The notes under the pieces: generated by a model
The model's input: only the letters and a program-made list of their open reading frames with translations
What the model was told of the DNA's origin: nothing
Databases searched by the model: none
NCBI GenBank assembly: GCA_040382095.1
Contig: JBEIGB010000008.1
Coordinates: forward strand, 1-64,000
Length of the DNA stretch: 64,000 nucleotides
Direction of reading: 5' to 3'
Source: JADJPL01 sp040382095
Lineage (GTDB): Bacteria; Bacteroidota; Bacteroidia; Chitinophagales; Saprospiraceae
Position numbers and translations under genes: made by a program
Part shown: in pieces, positions 53,100 to 61,737 of the stretch
How positions within the stretch are numbered: position 1 is the stretch's first letter
Layout of the letters: every line of letters begins with the position of its first letter

Positions 53100-55892
53100 A
53101 TGGTAAAAAGATTGTTTTTGACATGGCCTTTCTGTGTATTGGCCCTGTTGTACCCGGCCGCACAGGACATGCCGCTCAAAAAACTCCAGCAAGCCGACGT
53201 TGCCGGCTGGAAACGCATCGAAAACCCCGCTATTTCCAATAATGGGCGTTGGGTCGTTTATTCCCTTGTCCCTAACGAGGGCGATCCTTCTCTGCACCTT
53301 TTCGACGGACAATCCCAGAAAACGCTGGACTTTCCGCGTGGGGAACGGGCTACGTTCAGTGCTGACGACCAGTATCTGGTCTTTGCCCTGAAGCCCGGGC
53401 GCCTGGAGTTAATGGAAAAACGGCGGCAAAAAGTGAAAAAAGAAGACCTGCCGGGGGATACCCTTGCCATACTCGACCTCGCCAGCCTCCAACTGCGAAA
53501 AGTACCCCAGCTCAAATCCTTTCAACTTCCCTCGAAATGGGCCGGATGGCTCGCTTACCATCTCGAGCCGGAAAAAACAACCGTCCGGGACTCTACAGCA
53601 AAGGACCGGAAAAAAGAAAGTGCCGATAATGGCAGCCGCCTGGTTTTCCTCAACCTCAAGACCCTGGAAGAAACGGTTGCCCCTTTCGTGAAATCGTTCG
53701 CTCTTGCCGAAGAAGCGCCCTTTGGAATATTCCATACTACCGGTAATGACCGGGAGCACTCCGCGGGAGTATATTTGTTTAATCCCGATGTTCCCGGGTT
53801 TAGACCGCTTTTCCGCGCCAAGGGCCAGATCAAAAATTTGAAAATGAGCCGGAACGGTTCCCAGGCTGCTTTTATCGCAGACCTCGACACGACAAAAGCA
53901 ATCGTCCGGCCCTGGGCACTCTATCACTGGAAAGGCGGGGCCGATACCGCAAGGCTCGCCATAGGTAACGGACATACCGTTCTGAACGGGGATATGATAA
54001 TAAGCGAGCATGCCTCCCTGAATTTTTCTAAAGATGGGTCTAAGCTCTTTTTTGGGATTGCCTACCCGCCCGTTTTACAGGACACCTCCCTCCTGGAAGA
54101 AGAAATCGTACAGGTGGAAGTATGGAATTATCGCGATGAGCGGATCTATCCACAACAAAAAGTGCAGATGAACGCCGACCAGCGCAAGTCCTTCCTCGCA
54201 GTATGGCACACCCCAATCGGAAAAGCCGTTGCCCTTGGCAGCCCTGAACGGCCTGACGTCAGTACCGGTAAGGAGGGCGATGCCACCTTTGCCCTCGCCT
54301 ATACTTCAGCCGCTTATCAGGCCGCAGCGACCTGGGAAGGCAGTGCTGCGAAAGACGTCTTCCTCATAGATGTCGCAAGTGGAAAAAGCCAGTTGCTCGA
54401 AAATAGCCTGCGTGGCAATCCCGCATTCTCGCCGGAAGCAAAATACGTCTATTGGTATAGCGAGCCCGATTCTGCATGGTACACCTATAATATTATGCTC
54501 AAGGCCAAAGTCAAAGTGGCCGGTAACCATATCGGACGCTTCTGGGACGAGCTCAACGACGTTCCGGACTATCCCAATGCCTATGGTATCGCCGGCTGGA
54601 CTACCCAGGACGATTATCTGATGATTTACGACCGCTATGATATTTGGCTCATTGACCCGACTGGCCGACAAAAACCAGTCAACCTCACCAATGGCCGCGA
54701 GACCAATACCCGTATGCGCTACATCCGTACAGATCCCGCGGAAAAAGCAATCGAAGAAGTCAAACCTTTGCTGTTGCATTTCCGGAACGAAAACAGTAAA
54801 GCAGAAGGTTACCTTTGGTATGACATCCATGCTGGCAGCAAGCGCATTGTACAGCAAGGGGCATTTGCCTACCGGCCACAGGTCATAAAAGCCAAAAATG
54901 CTGTCAAATACGTTTTTTCCAGGGAAAACTACCAGGAATTTCCCGATCTCCTCTACAGCAGTAACCTGAGCGATTTTACCAAAATCAGCAATGCCAACCC
55001 GCAGCAAAAAGAATTTGGCTGGGGCACTATTTCCCTGTACGAATGGACTTCCCTCGACGGGCAGAAGCTTCAGGGGCTTTTGGTCAAACCCTCCGGTTTT
55101 GACCCCTCTAAAAAGTACCCCATGATCGTCAACTTTTACGAGCGCAGCTCCGATGGACTGCACTCGCACCGTGCCCCGGAATGGCACCGCTCCCAAATCA
55201 ACTATACCTATTATGCCAGCAGAGGCTATCTCGTTTTTAACCCGGACATCCCCTACCGGGAAGGATACCCGGGCGAAAGTGCCTATAATGCAGTAGTATC
55301 CGGCACGGCTTCCCTGATTGACCAGGGCTTTGTGGACAAAGCAAACATCGGTATCCAGGGCCATAGCTGGGGCGGCTACCAGATCGCCTACCTGCTGACC
55401 AGGACAGATATGTTCAAATGTGCAGAATCGGGTGCGCCAGTTGTGAATATGATTTCCGCCTACGGGGGCATCCGCTGGGAAAGCGGGGTCAGCCGGATGT
55501 TTCAGTACGAAAAACAACAAAGCCGTATCGGTGCCCCGCTCTGGGATAAGCCTTTACGCTACCTGGAAAACTCTCCTATTTTCTTCGCGGATAAAATCAA
55601 TACCCCCGTACTGATTATGCATAATGATGCGGATGGTGCAGTGCCCTGGTATCAGGGGATCGAATTTTATATGGCAATGCGCAGGATGAACAAACCCGCC
55701 TGGATGCTCAATTACAATGGCGAACCCCACTGGCCTGTAAAGCTGCAAAACCGGAAAGACTTTCAGCTCCGTATGGAACAATTCTTCGACCATTACCTCA
55801 TGGCCGGTACATTGCCCAAATGGATGCGGGATGGCGTACCCGCAATAGAAAAGGGTATCCGTCAGGGGTATGAACCTGCGGGCAGGGAATAG
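53100..55892 (+). CDS. S9-family (prolyl oligopeptidase/DPP-like) peptidase
   Basis: A 930-aa secreted or periplasmic serine peptidase. It has a signal peptide (1-21), an N-terminal beta-propeller (about 30-640) and a C-terminal alpha/beta-hydrolase domain. The triad is complete: Ser756 in GIQGHSWGGYQ, Asp845 in MHNDADGAVPW and His877 in NGEPHWP. S9 enzymes cut after proline or release dipeptides from short peptides. Start 53100 is chosen for the signal peptide; ATG 53094 and TTG 53073 are in frame. A repeat copy begins 37 bp downstream. Confidence 0.93.
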   Translation: MVKRLFLTWPFCVLALLYPAAQDMPLKKLQQADVAGWKRIENPAISNNGRWVVYSLVPNEGDPSLHLFDGQSQKTLDFPRGERATFSADDQYLVFALKPGRLELMEKRRQKVKKEDLPGDTLAILDLASLQLRKVPQLKSFQLPSKWAGWLAYHLEPEKTTVRDSTAKDRKKESADNGSRLVFLNLKTLEETVAPFVKSFALAEEAPFGIFHTTGNDREHSAGVYLFNPDVPGFRPLFRAKGQIKNLKMSRNGSQAAFIADLDTTKAIVRPWALYHWKGGADTARLAIGNGHTVLNGDMIISEHASLNFSKDGSKLFFGIAYPPVLQDTSLLEEEIVQVEVWNYRDERIYPQQKVQMNADQRKSFLAVWHTPIGKAVALGSPERPDVSTGKEGDATFALAYTSAAYQAAATWEGSAAKDVFLIDVASGKSQLLENSLRGNPAFSPEAKYVYWYSEPDSAWYTYNIMLKAKVKVAGNHIGRFWDELNDVPDYPNAYGIAGWTTQDDYLMIYDRYDIWLIDPTGRQKPVNLTNGRETNTRMRYIRTDPAEKAIEEVKPLLLHFRNENSKAEGYLWYDIHAGSKRIVQQGAFAYRPQVIKAKNAVKYVFSRENYQEFPDLLYSSNLSDFTKISNANPQQKEFGWGTISLYEWTSLDGQKLQGLLVKPSGFDPSKKYPMIVNFYERSSDGLHSHRAPEWHRSQINYTYYASRGYLVFNPDIPYREGYPGESAYNAVVSGTASLIDQGFVDKANIGIQGHSWGGYQIAYLLTRTDMFKCAESGAPVVNMISAYGGIRWESGVSRMFQYEKQQSRIGAPLWDKPLRYLENSPIFFADKINTPVLIMHNDADGAVPWYQGIEFYMAMRRMNKPAWMLNYNGEPHWPVKLQNRKDFQLRMEQFFDHYLMAGTLPKWMRDGVPAIEKGIRQGYEPAGRE

Positions 55893-55929
55893 CTTTAAAA
55901 CGCGGGAGTGTTGAAATCGCTTGGAAGAT

Positions 55930-56060
55930 AATATTTCGAATGTGCACCGTTTTCCTGATTTTACTTTTTAAAATCAGGAAAACGATGCACATTCGAAATA
56001 TTCGTTGGCGGCACAAGCCACCTTCTGCGGTAAAAGTACCTTTTTACACAGCCCCATACT
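55930..56060. repeat. Hairpin repeat family, copy R6
   Basis: Arms 55930-55963 and 55969-56002 form a 34-bp stem with one mismatch (55947/55985). The tip is diverged (GATTTTA-CTTTT-TAAAATC), but the nearby GTTGGCGGCACAAGCCACC module and TTTTTACACAGCCCC block match other copies. It sits between the convergent S9 peptidase and fasciclin genes, which leaves no room for other genes. Confidence 0.75.
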
Positions 56061-56145
56061 TATGACGCCGTCCCGAAAATATTGGCGCCACGCTAAAAGT
56101 CTTTTCTGGCCCTTCTGCCAGGTTTGCTGTGATCGTGGGCGGAAA

Positions 56146-56640
56146 TTACTTCAGGATACGGTTGACGAAGTACAGGTAGCCTTGTTTCGTCTTAACCGTT
56201 TTTACGACAGTTGCCCCGCCGATCTGGAGGCCGGAGGCCGCATTGGACACCGGTGTTGTTTTTCCGTTTAACAGGGTAAGACTTCCGGCGGCAGGCAATT
56301 TTGACGGAGGGAAAGCCCCGGTTGCAATATGTCCTTTCACGATTTCCGTACCAGCAGCGCTGTTGGCGGGATCCATCAGGACCATGAGTTCGTCCATTCC
56401 GAGAGCGGCAAACGTTGCGTCCAATGGGACGATAAGTGTATATTTTTCTTTGCCGAGTAAGTTTTCGAATCCGCCGCCGCCTTCTACCAGGCGTTCAAAA
56501 GTAGTGGCAGTCTGCTCATTGCGCAGGGCCTGGGCAAAATTTTCTGCAGTAGGCAGTCCTGCGCTGCTTGCGCAATACTGCAGGAGTAAGAATAGGAAGG
56601 TTATCCAGGACAGGATACCCAATGTTTTTTGAACACGCAT
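56146..56640 (-). CDS. Fasciclin-domain secreted protein
   Basis: A 164-aa protein: signal peptide (about 1-25, ending ASSA) and one fasciclin (FAS1) domain. It shows YTLIVPLDATFAALG as the first conserved box and IVKGHIATGAFPPSKL as the second, ending in a short YFVNRIL. FAS1 domains are adhesion or ligand-binding modules; no catalytic role is known. Hairpins and an intrinsic terminator lie 62-210 bp upstream of the ATG. Confidence 0.85.
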   Translation of the reverse strand: MRVQKTLGILSWITFLFLLLQYCASSAGLPTAENFAQALRNEQTATTFERLVEGGGGFENLLGKEKYTLIVPLDATFAALGMDELMVLMDPANSAAGTEIVKGHIATGAFPPSKLPAAGSLTLLNGKTTPVSNAASGLQIGGATVVKTVKTKQGYLYFVNRILK

Positions 56641-56701
56641 AGGTGTGTATTTATTAAAGGTGATGAGGAATTATTTCCTGGGCAAAGATAGGTATTCCCT
56701 G

Positions 56702-56737
56702 AAAAAAAAGCTGTCGCCCCTTGTGCAGGAGCGACAG
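56702..56737 (-). terminator. Intrinsic terminator in the fasciclin-gene leader
   Basis: CTGTCGC (56711-56717) pairs with GCGACAG (56731-56737), then the minus strand runs into eight Us (56709-56702). It lies 62 bp upstream of the fasciclin gene's ATG on the same strand, so it either ends a small RNA from the right or acts as an attenuator of the fasciclin gene. Confidence 0.7.
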
Positions 56738-56741
56738 TTCT

Positions 56742-56850
56742 GCTGGTTATGAGGCATAGAACGCCCCGAAGGATGGAGATTAACCAGCTACACTTGATTG
56801 AACACCCAATTGACCATGGTTAGCAGAAAAATCTTGTTAACCTTTTTCTG
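56742..56850 (-). ncRNA. Hairpin cluster ahead of the terminator (leader or small RNA)
   Basis: Two further hairpins stand before the terminator at 56702: GCTGGTTA/TAACCAGC (56742-56749 with 56781-56788) and CAGAAAAA/TTTTTCTG (56824-56831 with 56843-56850). Together with the terminator this makes a compact structured stretch of ~150 nt. I match it to no known riboswitch. The 436-bp gap (56641-57076) otherwise holds the palindromes listed separately. Confidence 0.35.
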
Positions 56851-56883
56851 ATACAAAGAAAGGCATGTTGACTTTCATATTCA

Positions 56884-56897
56884 GTGATAAAAATCAC
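56884..56897. promoter_or_regulatory. CRP/FNR-type palindrome GTGATAAAAATCAC
   Basis: A TGA-N6-TCA palindrome with the same TGATAAAAATCA core as the site at 44602-44615. It lies about 180 bp upstream of the thioredoxin-like gene. Confidence 0.5.
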
Positions 56898-56903
56898 GTT
56901 TGT

Positions 56904-56921
56904 GGGTGATTATTGTCACCC
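56904..56921. promoter_or_regulatory. CRP/FNR-type palindrome GGGTGATTATTGTCACCC
   Basis: Six-base perfect arms (GGGTGA/TCACCC) around 6 bp. Its centre is 22 bp from the previous site, exactly the spacing of the pair at 44602/44624. Confidence 0.55.
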
Positions 56922-56985
56922 TCCCCCGCGCTGCGGCGTTGCAGGTGTGCGCCGCAGGTGGTTTGGGCAGGGAATTGAGCTTTGC

Positions 56986-56997
56986 TGACATAAATCA
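56986..56997. promoter_or_regulatory. Third TGA-N6-TCA palindrome (TGACATAAATCA)
   Basis: A weaker match, 79 bp downstream of the pair and 79 bp upstream of the thioredoxin-like ATG. It could be a promoter-proximal site. Confidence 0.3.
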
Positions 56998-57076
56998 ACG
57001 CCTTGCCTGATCCCTATCATCCTGAAAGCGGCCACAAGTTGCTAAATTGACCTTTGAAATCTGGAAAACGATATCC

Positions 57077-57352
57077 ATGCAGGAGGATAAGAAAAATATT
57101 ATGGTGTTAGGAGTCGGCACATCGAAGGACAGAGCGTTGATGGTCACGGTATGGGCGGCGGCGCGGAAGCTGGGTATTCCCGCCAATATCGTCCTTGTGA
57201 CAGATCTCGACCGCATACTGGCATCCGGCGCCCAGGCCATACCCGCATTGGTGCTTGAAGATCAAGTAGTTAGTGAAGGGGAATTGCCCAGTGCGGCGGA
57301 GGTGATTTCCCTGCTGCAATTTTTTTTTGGAAATCCCCTCAAGGTAATCTGA
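57077..57352 (+). CDS. Thioredoxin-fold protein of the MTH895 type lacking redox cysteines
   Basis: A 91-aa protein that aligns along its length to the small thioredoxin_3/MTH895 family: IMVLGVGTSKDRALMVTVWAAARKLG, ITDLDRILASG-like spacing, then IPALVLEDQVVSEGELPSAAEVISLL. At the site where relatives have the CxxC, the sequence reads GTSKDR and contains no cysteine. It cannot do thiol-disulfide exchange by the usual route. ATG at 57077; a TTG 30 bp upstream is in frame. It precedes the universal stress gene by 45 bp, so the two are likely one operon. Confidence 0.7.
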   Translation: MQEDKKNIMVLGVGTSKDRALMVTVWAAARKLGIPANIVLVTDLDRILASGAQAIPALVLEDQVVSEGELPSAAEVISLLQFFFGNPLKVI

Positions 57353-57397
57353 ATTTGCCGGAAAAAGCCGTTATTACACGACGTAAAAACTACCATT

Positions 57398-58267
57398 ATG
57401 ATCCGACAGATTCTTTTCCCAACTGATTTTTCAGCATCGGCCATTCATGCTTTTCCGGCAGTACTGCGCCTTGCGGCTCATTTTGGGGCCGAGGTCACGA
57501 CCGTACACACGTATTTAGCGCCTTCCATATCGGCAGGATACCTGACGCATACCATAAAGGAAATCCTGGAATCTATCGAGCTGGAAGCTTTTGAGCATAT
57601 AAAGGACAAGCTGCCCCTACTCCATGCGATGGCTGCCGACCTTGGCCTGGGGGATATTCAAATCCGGCATGCGATCAGCCCAGGCAAAGATATTATCGAG
57701 GGCCTTGCCCGGTCTGCAGGTACAGAGAAAGGCGATTTGATCGTTATGGGCACTTCTGGTGTCCAGGGCATCCAGGAATTGTTCAAGGGATCCGTTGCTT
57801 CGGAGGTAATGGAGAATGCCCCCTGCCCCGTACTTGTCATTCCGCAGGCTGCCGGGTTAGCGCCCGAGGTTATGCGAATCGTATATGCGATTGGCGATGG
57901 TCCGCACGAACCCGCGTCTCAGATCTGGATAAAACAGTTTGCCATTGGACTTGGTGCGACGCTGGTATGGACCAACCAGCCTGGCATAGATTTCAATGCA
58001 TTCGCCGATTTCCAGGCTTCGCAGCAAGATATATCCATCAACCAACATTTTGCTTTTTGTGCTTCCTGGCAAGCAGAAGGCGACTTACTCAGCTTTCTGG
58101 AAGCTGAAAAAGCCGATCTCCTTGCCCTGCAGGTCCGGCAGACCGGTTTTTTCCATGAGCTTTTTCAACAAAACTTTGGTAAGCACCTTGCGAAAACCTT
58201 GATTTTCCCGCTATTGGGCATCCCGGAGGCTTTTCTTGCCCGCCAGGAGACCCCTGGTGGCGAATAA
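57398..58267 (+). CDS. Universal stress protein, tandem UspA type
   Basis: A 289-aa cytoplasmic protein of two Usp-like halves. The first half (1-148) has the ATP-binding motif G-2x-G-9x-GS: Gly118, Gly121, Gly131, Ser132. The second half (about 155-280) keeps the strand order but lacks that motif, so it is probably a non-binding partner. Usp proteins respond to starvation, redox or low oxygen. It lies downstream of the cysteine-less thioredoxin-like gene and of palindromes resembling FNR sites. Confidence 0.88.
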   Translation: MIRQILFPTDFSASAIHAFPAVLRLAAHFGAEVTTVHTYLAPSISAGYLTHTIKEILESIELEAFEHIKDKLPLLHAMAADLGLGDIQIRHAISPGKDIIEGLARSAGTEKGDLIVMGTSGVQGIQELFKGSVASEVMENAPCPVLVIPQAAGLAPEVMRIVYAIGDGPHEPASQIWIKQFAIGLGATLVWTNQPGIDFNAFADFQASQQDISINQHFAFCASWQAEGDLLSFLEAEKADLLALQVRQTGFFHELFQQNFGKHLAKTLIFPLLGIPEAFLARQETPGGE

Positions 58268-58330
58268 GCAGAAATCCCGGGGTGGGGTACGATCAAGGGC
58301 AGCTCCGGATTTGGAAACCTGTCGCGGGGT

Positions 58331-59434
58331 TTAAAAGCGCATCATTTCGATATGCTCCCCGTCCAGCGTCCGAAAGGATTTCATCACATCAGCGGTCATA
58401 CAGGAATGGATTGGCAGGAATCCGAGAATATCGCCTGGCTTTACCGTATCAATCCAAGGTTTGCCGGCTTTTACGATACCATGTTCTTGTGACAGCGCCC
58501 GCAGGAAGGGCCTGTCCCCCTCGGGGAGTTGCCAGCCCTGTGCCGTCCATTCTACCATCCATCCATAATCCTCGGTCCCGTCAGGCCGCAGCGACCGGTC
58601 TTTGGAAAAATGGACCCCTCCGCCATACACGACGATTTCCTGCCGTTCCGGATGTACCGCTACGACGGGACAAGCCAGGACCACAGCAATATCGTTGACG
58701 CCACAGGATCCGATATTGGCCTGCATCACGTCATAAAATACAAAGTTGCCCGGCCGGATTTCGCCGGCTCCGGGAAAAGTGTCGAGTAAGCTACAGGAAG
58801 GCGTGTCGCCAATAGAAATAAGCGCATCCGGGAAGGGGCCAAAGAATTTATCCCCCAACGCACGCAGCTTCGGGAGGTAGTTGTCCTGAATAGCACGGAC
58901 GCCTGTTTCGTTTCTTTCCCTGTAAGTATGGCCTGCATGTGCAAGAAAGCCGGCAAACCCCGCATTGCGGCTATTGGCGATCCGCTCGACGATACGTTCC
59001 AGCCTCACGTGGTCGTCTATATCCACCCCGGTACGGTGTGTACCTACATCCACCTTTACAAATAACTGTACGCGCTGGCGTAGATGCCTTTCGAGGAACT
59101 GCAAGCTCTCTACCCCTTCCACCAGCAAGTTGAGCTGGATATATGCCGCCAGCCGGTTGATTAAATCTATCTCCAGGAGGTTGACCGGAAAAGCGACCGT
59201 AATATCGAGCCAGTGGTCGTTGGCAAAATACTCCGCCATACGCAGGGAAGAAACGGTGATTTTTTCCACCCCGGCCTGCCGGAACCACCGCCCGATGCCA
59301 CTGGATTGATGGGTCTTGAAATGTGGCCTGAAGATTACGTTATTGCGTTTTGCCTTTTCTGCCATCCGCTCAATGTTGTCTATACATTTCGAGCGGTCGA
59401 GGATAAGGGTCGGAACAGTAATTTTACCTTGCAT
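58331..59434 (-). CDS. D-threonine aldolase/D-serine dehydratase-like PLP enzyme
   Basis: A 367-aa fold-type III PLP enzyme of the alanine-racemase-N/DSD1 group. It has the PLP lysine in RPHFKTHQ (Lys40 in this numbering), HAGHTYRERN, IGDTPSCSLLD and the C-terminal metal site PIHSCMTAD with His343 and Cys345. Such enzymes cleave D-threonine to glycine plus acetaldehyde or dehydrate D-serine. I cannot separate the two substrates. ATG at 59434 (MQGKITVPTL); 59443 is in frame. Confidence 0.83.
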   Translation of the reverse strand: MQGKITVPTLILDRSKCIDNIERMAEKAKRNNVIFRPHFKTHQSSGIGRWFRQAGVEKITVSSLRMAEYFANDHWLDITVAFPVNLLEIDLINRLAAYIQLNLLVEGVESLQFLERHLRQRVQLFVKVDVGTHRTGVDIDDHVRLERIVERIANSRNAGFAGFLAHAGHTYRERNETGVRAIQDNYLPKLRALGDKFFGPFPDALISIGDTPSCSLLDTFPGAGEIRPGNFVFYDVMQANIGSCGVNDIAVVLACPVVAVHPERQEIVVYGGGVHFSKDRSLRPDGTEDYGWMVEWTAQGWQLPEGDRPFLRALSQEHGIVKAGKPWIDTVKPGDILGFLPIHSCMTADVMKSFRTLDGEHIEMMRF

Positions 59435-59443
59435 GATTACCAT

Positions 59444-59990
59444 GGATTTTACAGCTTCAGGCCATGCCCTTTGCCCCTGAAAGATGAAAAACCAGGGCTT
59501 TTACCACTATATCGGATTTGTAGTGGCGGGATGCCCCGGCGAAAAATAGTTTTTCCCAATGTCCTGACCCCTTCCTAACACCCCTGCTTACCATGAAGCC
59601 AGCCAAAAAATGCCCAGGTGCTACCGCAAAGGGAACCGCATTTTTACATCCGGTCGGGCCAAAACATTTTTTGCCAAAAGTAATATTAATTGAAAAGAAC
59701 GTATTAATTTAGCGGTGCGATATTTCCCTCCTAATTTTATCGCAGCTTCAAACTAATCTGTTCCGTGCGGGCATTCATTAGCCCTCACTTCTACCCCTGG
59801 ATTCTAACTTACTTCGCTTTGAGAATACCTGTCGTTTGTGGCCACCGTACTGGCTGTGGCACAAATGGCTGGGATCTTTCGTGTGGCAGGATATCAATGA
59901 CTGCATCAACATGAAAGCCGGTGTCATCTATTACGTGTACCTGTTTTACCCAAATGCACAACAACTATTCGCACCGGAAAAAACCTAAAT
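59444..59990. other. 547-bp intergenic region with a gene-like fragment
   Basis: This gap between the PLP enzyme and the ArsR-like gene shows a direct repeat TATTAATT (59684-59691, 59702-59709) and a plus-strand open stretch annotated separately at 59782-59988. No tRNA or repeat-family hairpin is visible. Confidence 0.4.
59782..59988 (+). pseudogene. Possible gene remnant without a normal start
   Basis: After a TAG the frame runs 68 codons to a TAA just 2 bp before the ArsR-like ATG. The peptide looks protein-like, rich in Trp and Tyr (RLWPPYWLWHKWLGSFVW, then KAGVIYYVYLFYPNAQQLF), but there is no ATG before codon 44 and I recognise no family. It could be the tail of a decayed gene, a short gene with a rare start, or chance. 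Confidence 0.25.
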
Positions 59991-60392
59991 ATGGAAGAGT
60001 ATATAATTAACAATACGCTAAATACTATGCACACTATTGAAACACTGACAGCTATGCGCCCAAAAAATGAAAGGGACATCAGTAAGGCAATCGAACTGCT
60101 CAACGCACTCGTACACCCTGGCACCCGCAGCATCCTGGAATTTTTTCACGAATACCGGGAAGGCACCTATGTGGACCTTCTGGTGCACTGCCAGGAGGTC
60201 CAGTTGGATCGCAACCTGCAATTTCTTGTCAAGGCGGGAATCCTGATCCAACGGGAGACCTATGCCGGGACGAAATACCGCACCAACAGGATAAAATTAT
60301 TCCGGGTCAGGAAAGCGGCGCTTGCTTTAACAACGAACAAGCCAGATATACTGGAAGTACTTCGGAAGATTGAAATCGGGGCAAATTTATAA
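59991..60392 (+). CDS. ArsR-like winged-helix regulator
   Basis: A 133-aa protein with an ArsR-type winged-helix core: ELLNALVHPGTRSILEFFHEYREGTYVDLLVHC, then RNLQFLVKAGILIQRETYAGTKYRTN. It lacks the ELCVCDL metal motif of ArsR/SmtB, so a metal ligand is not evident and the regulated signal is unknown. ATG at 59991; 60027 (MHTIETL) is an alternative. It stands alone; the nearest gene is the DinB-like gene 231 bp away on the other strand. Confidence 0.75.
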   Translation: MEEYIINNTLNTMHTIETLTAMRPKNERDISKAIELLNALVHPGTRSILEFFHEYREGTYVDLLVHCQEVQLDRNLQFLVKAGILIQRETYAGTKYRTNRIKLFRVRKAALALTTNKPDILEVLRKIEIGANL

Positions 60393-60623
60393 ATGCCGAT
60401 GAGGGCCGGGCTTGCTTTCCTATGCCTGGCCCCCATGCAATTCACGTCGGCAATCAACAGGTCAAAGGCAATCGGTCAGACCACAGAAGGGATTCATCAA
60501 GGGTTAAAGAAGTTTTTTCGCCCCACTATCTTTTATCTTGGTCGCATCGCCCGGACACTTTCCTTTAGCAAGCCATTATAAACGCCCAAAAGGCCCTTTC
60601 GTGCTGACCCGTCGCACCAAAGT

Positions 60624-61133
60624 CTATTTTCTCTCCAGGTCATGCCCGGAATAATACCCTAAATCTAGATTTTTCCTGGCCTTTACGAAATATCCGACCT
60701 GACCGACATGATAAGAAAAATGTTCCACGACATGGACCAGTATGCTTACCCCGGTTTCCTGAAATACCTGAACGGGATACACTTTCAATAAATCCCCTTC
60801 GGAAAGCCTGTCCAGGACCGCTTCGATATCGGAGGCAAGCGCATCGAGGAGTTCAATCAAGTAGGATTTGGGCAGAGGTCCGCGGGCAGAAAATTCTTCA
60901 CTGCGCCGACGGTTGTCAACAGCACCGCCGAGTCCGGAGACGATCCATTGGCGGGCATTGCCGCACAGATGCAGCACCAGGTTGCCCACGCTGTTGGACG
61001 ATTCGTTGGGCCGCAGCCATACTTCCTCCTCCTCCAATAAATCCAGGCAGCGTTTCAGGCGTGGCAGGGACTCTCCGAGCAGGCGCCTGCGGGTTTCCTG
61101 TATGAGCATAACGTACAACATATTATTTCCCAT
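60624..61133 (-). CDS. DinB-like metal-binding helical protein
   Basis: A 169-aa four-helix bundle of the DinB/YfiT superfamily. It has His55 in LVLHLCGN and the C-terminal HVVEHFSYHVGQ with His134, His138 and His142, of which three are likely metal ligands. Some members transfer thiols such as bacillithiol, but the family is varied. GTG or ATG choices near 61133 differ by four codons. Substrate unknown. Confidence 0.8.
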   Translation of the reverse strand: MGNNMLYVMLIQETRRRLLGESLPRLKRCLDLLEEEEVWLRPNESSNSVGNLVLHLCGNARQWIVSGLGGAVDNRRRSEEFSARGPLPKSYLIELLDALASDIEAVLDRLSEGDLLKVYPVQVFQETGVSILVHVVEHFSYHVGQVGYFVKARKNLDLGYYSGHDLERK

Positions 61134-61286
61134 CGCTCTGTTCCGGTATTTTGATTTTCTTGCCCAATTTAAAGCGATTCAACTGCTTTTTTTCTGAAAA
61201 AGATAAAAAATCCTATTTTTCGGAAATAAACCGGTGTGTCAAAACCTAAACCCCAACAGGACGCGTGATCTCCAGTCTTATTACCA

Positions 61287-61319
61287 TTTGCACCTGATAC
61301 CGGAAAAAACCTACCTTTG
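61287..61319 (+). promoter_or_regulatory. Promoter of the mgsA-LOG operon
   Basis: -33 TTTG (61287-61290), a 21-bp spacer and -7 TACCTTTG (61312-61319), a full Bacteroidota consensus match. It is 20 bp from the mgsA ATG, so the leader would be very short. Confidence 0.7.
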
Positions 61320-61338
61320 AGTTTAGAAAAGAAAAACA

Positions 61339-61737
61339 ATGACAATAGCCATCATTGCCCATGACGGGAAAAAAGTTGAGATGGTCGGTTTTGTACGCGA
61401 CCACATAGATTTTTTCAAAGAGCGCAATATCCAGTTGATTGCCACGGGCACCACAGGTACATATTTGGAAAAGGCGGGTCTGGAAGTCGAAAAAATGCAG
61501 AGTGGCCCCCTGGGCGGAGACGCCCAGATTGCCAGCAGGCTGGTAGAAGGAAAGATTGACCTGGTGATATTTTTTCGCGACCCCCTGGGGAAGCACCCCC
61601 ATGAAGTGGACGTCAATATGTTGATGCGCTTATGCGACGTGTACAACATTCCCCTGGCCACCAACCCGGCAGCGGCACTGCGCTTTGTTCAATCCCTCAA
61701 GCTCGAGTTTTTTGAAGGGCGCAATCTTCCAAGATGA
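61339..61737 (+). CDS. mgsA: Methylglyoxal synthase
   Basis: A 132-aa enzyme that makes methylglyoxal from dihydroxyacetone phosphate, a bypass used when phosphate is short or sugar phosphates build up. It shows AIIAHDGKK, ATGTTG and SGPLGGDAQI with catalytic Asp61, then FFRDPLGKHPHEVDV with His88 and Asp91. Length is a little short but complete. Its TGA overlaps the next ATG (ATGA), so the two are translated together. Confidence 0.94.
   Translation: MTIAIIAHDGKKVEMVGFVRDHIDFFKERNIQLIATGTTGTYLEKAGLEVEKMQSGPLGGDAQIASRLVEGKIDLVIFFRDPLGKHPHEVDVNMLMRLCDVYNIPLATNPAAALRFVQSLKLEFFEGRNLPR

Noticed and set aside
54306..55520. 404-aa minus-strand ORF
   Set aside because: It lies fully antisense to the S9 peptidase, whose catalytic triad is intact; a shadow frame.
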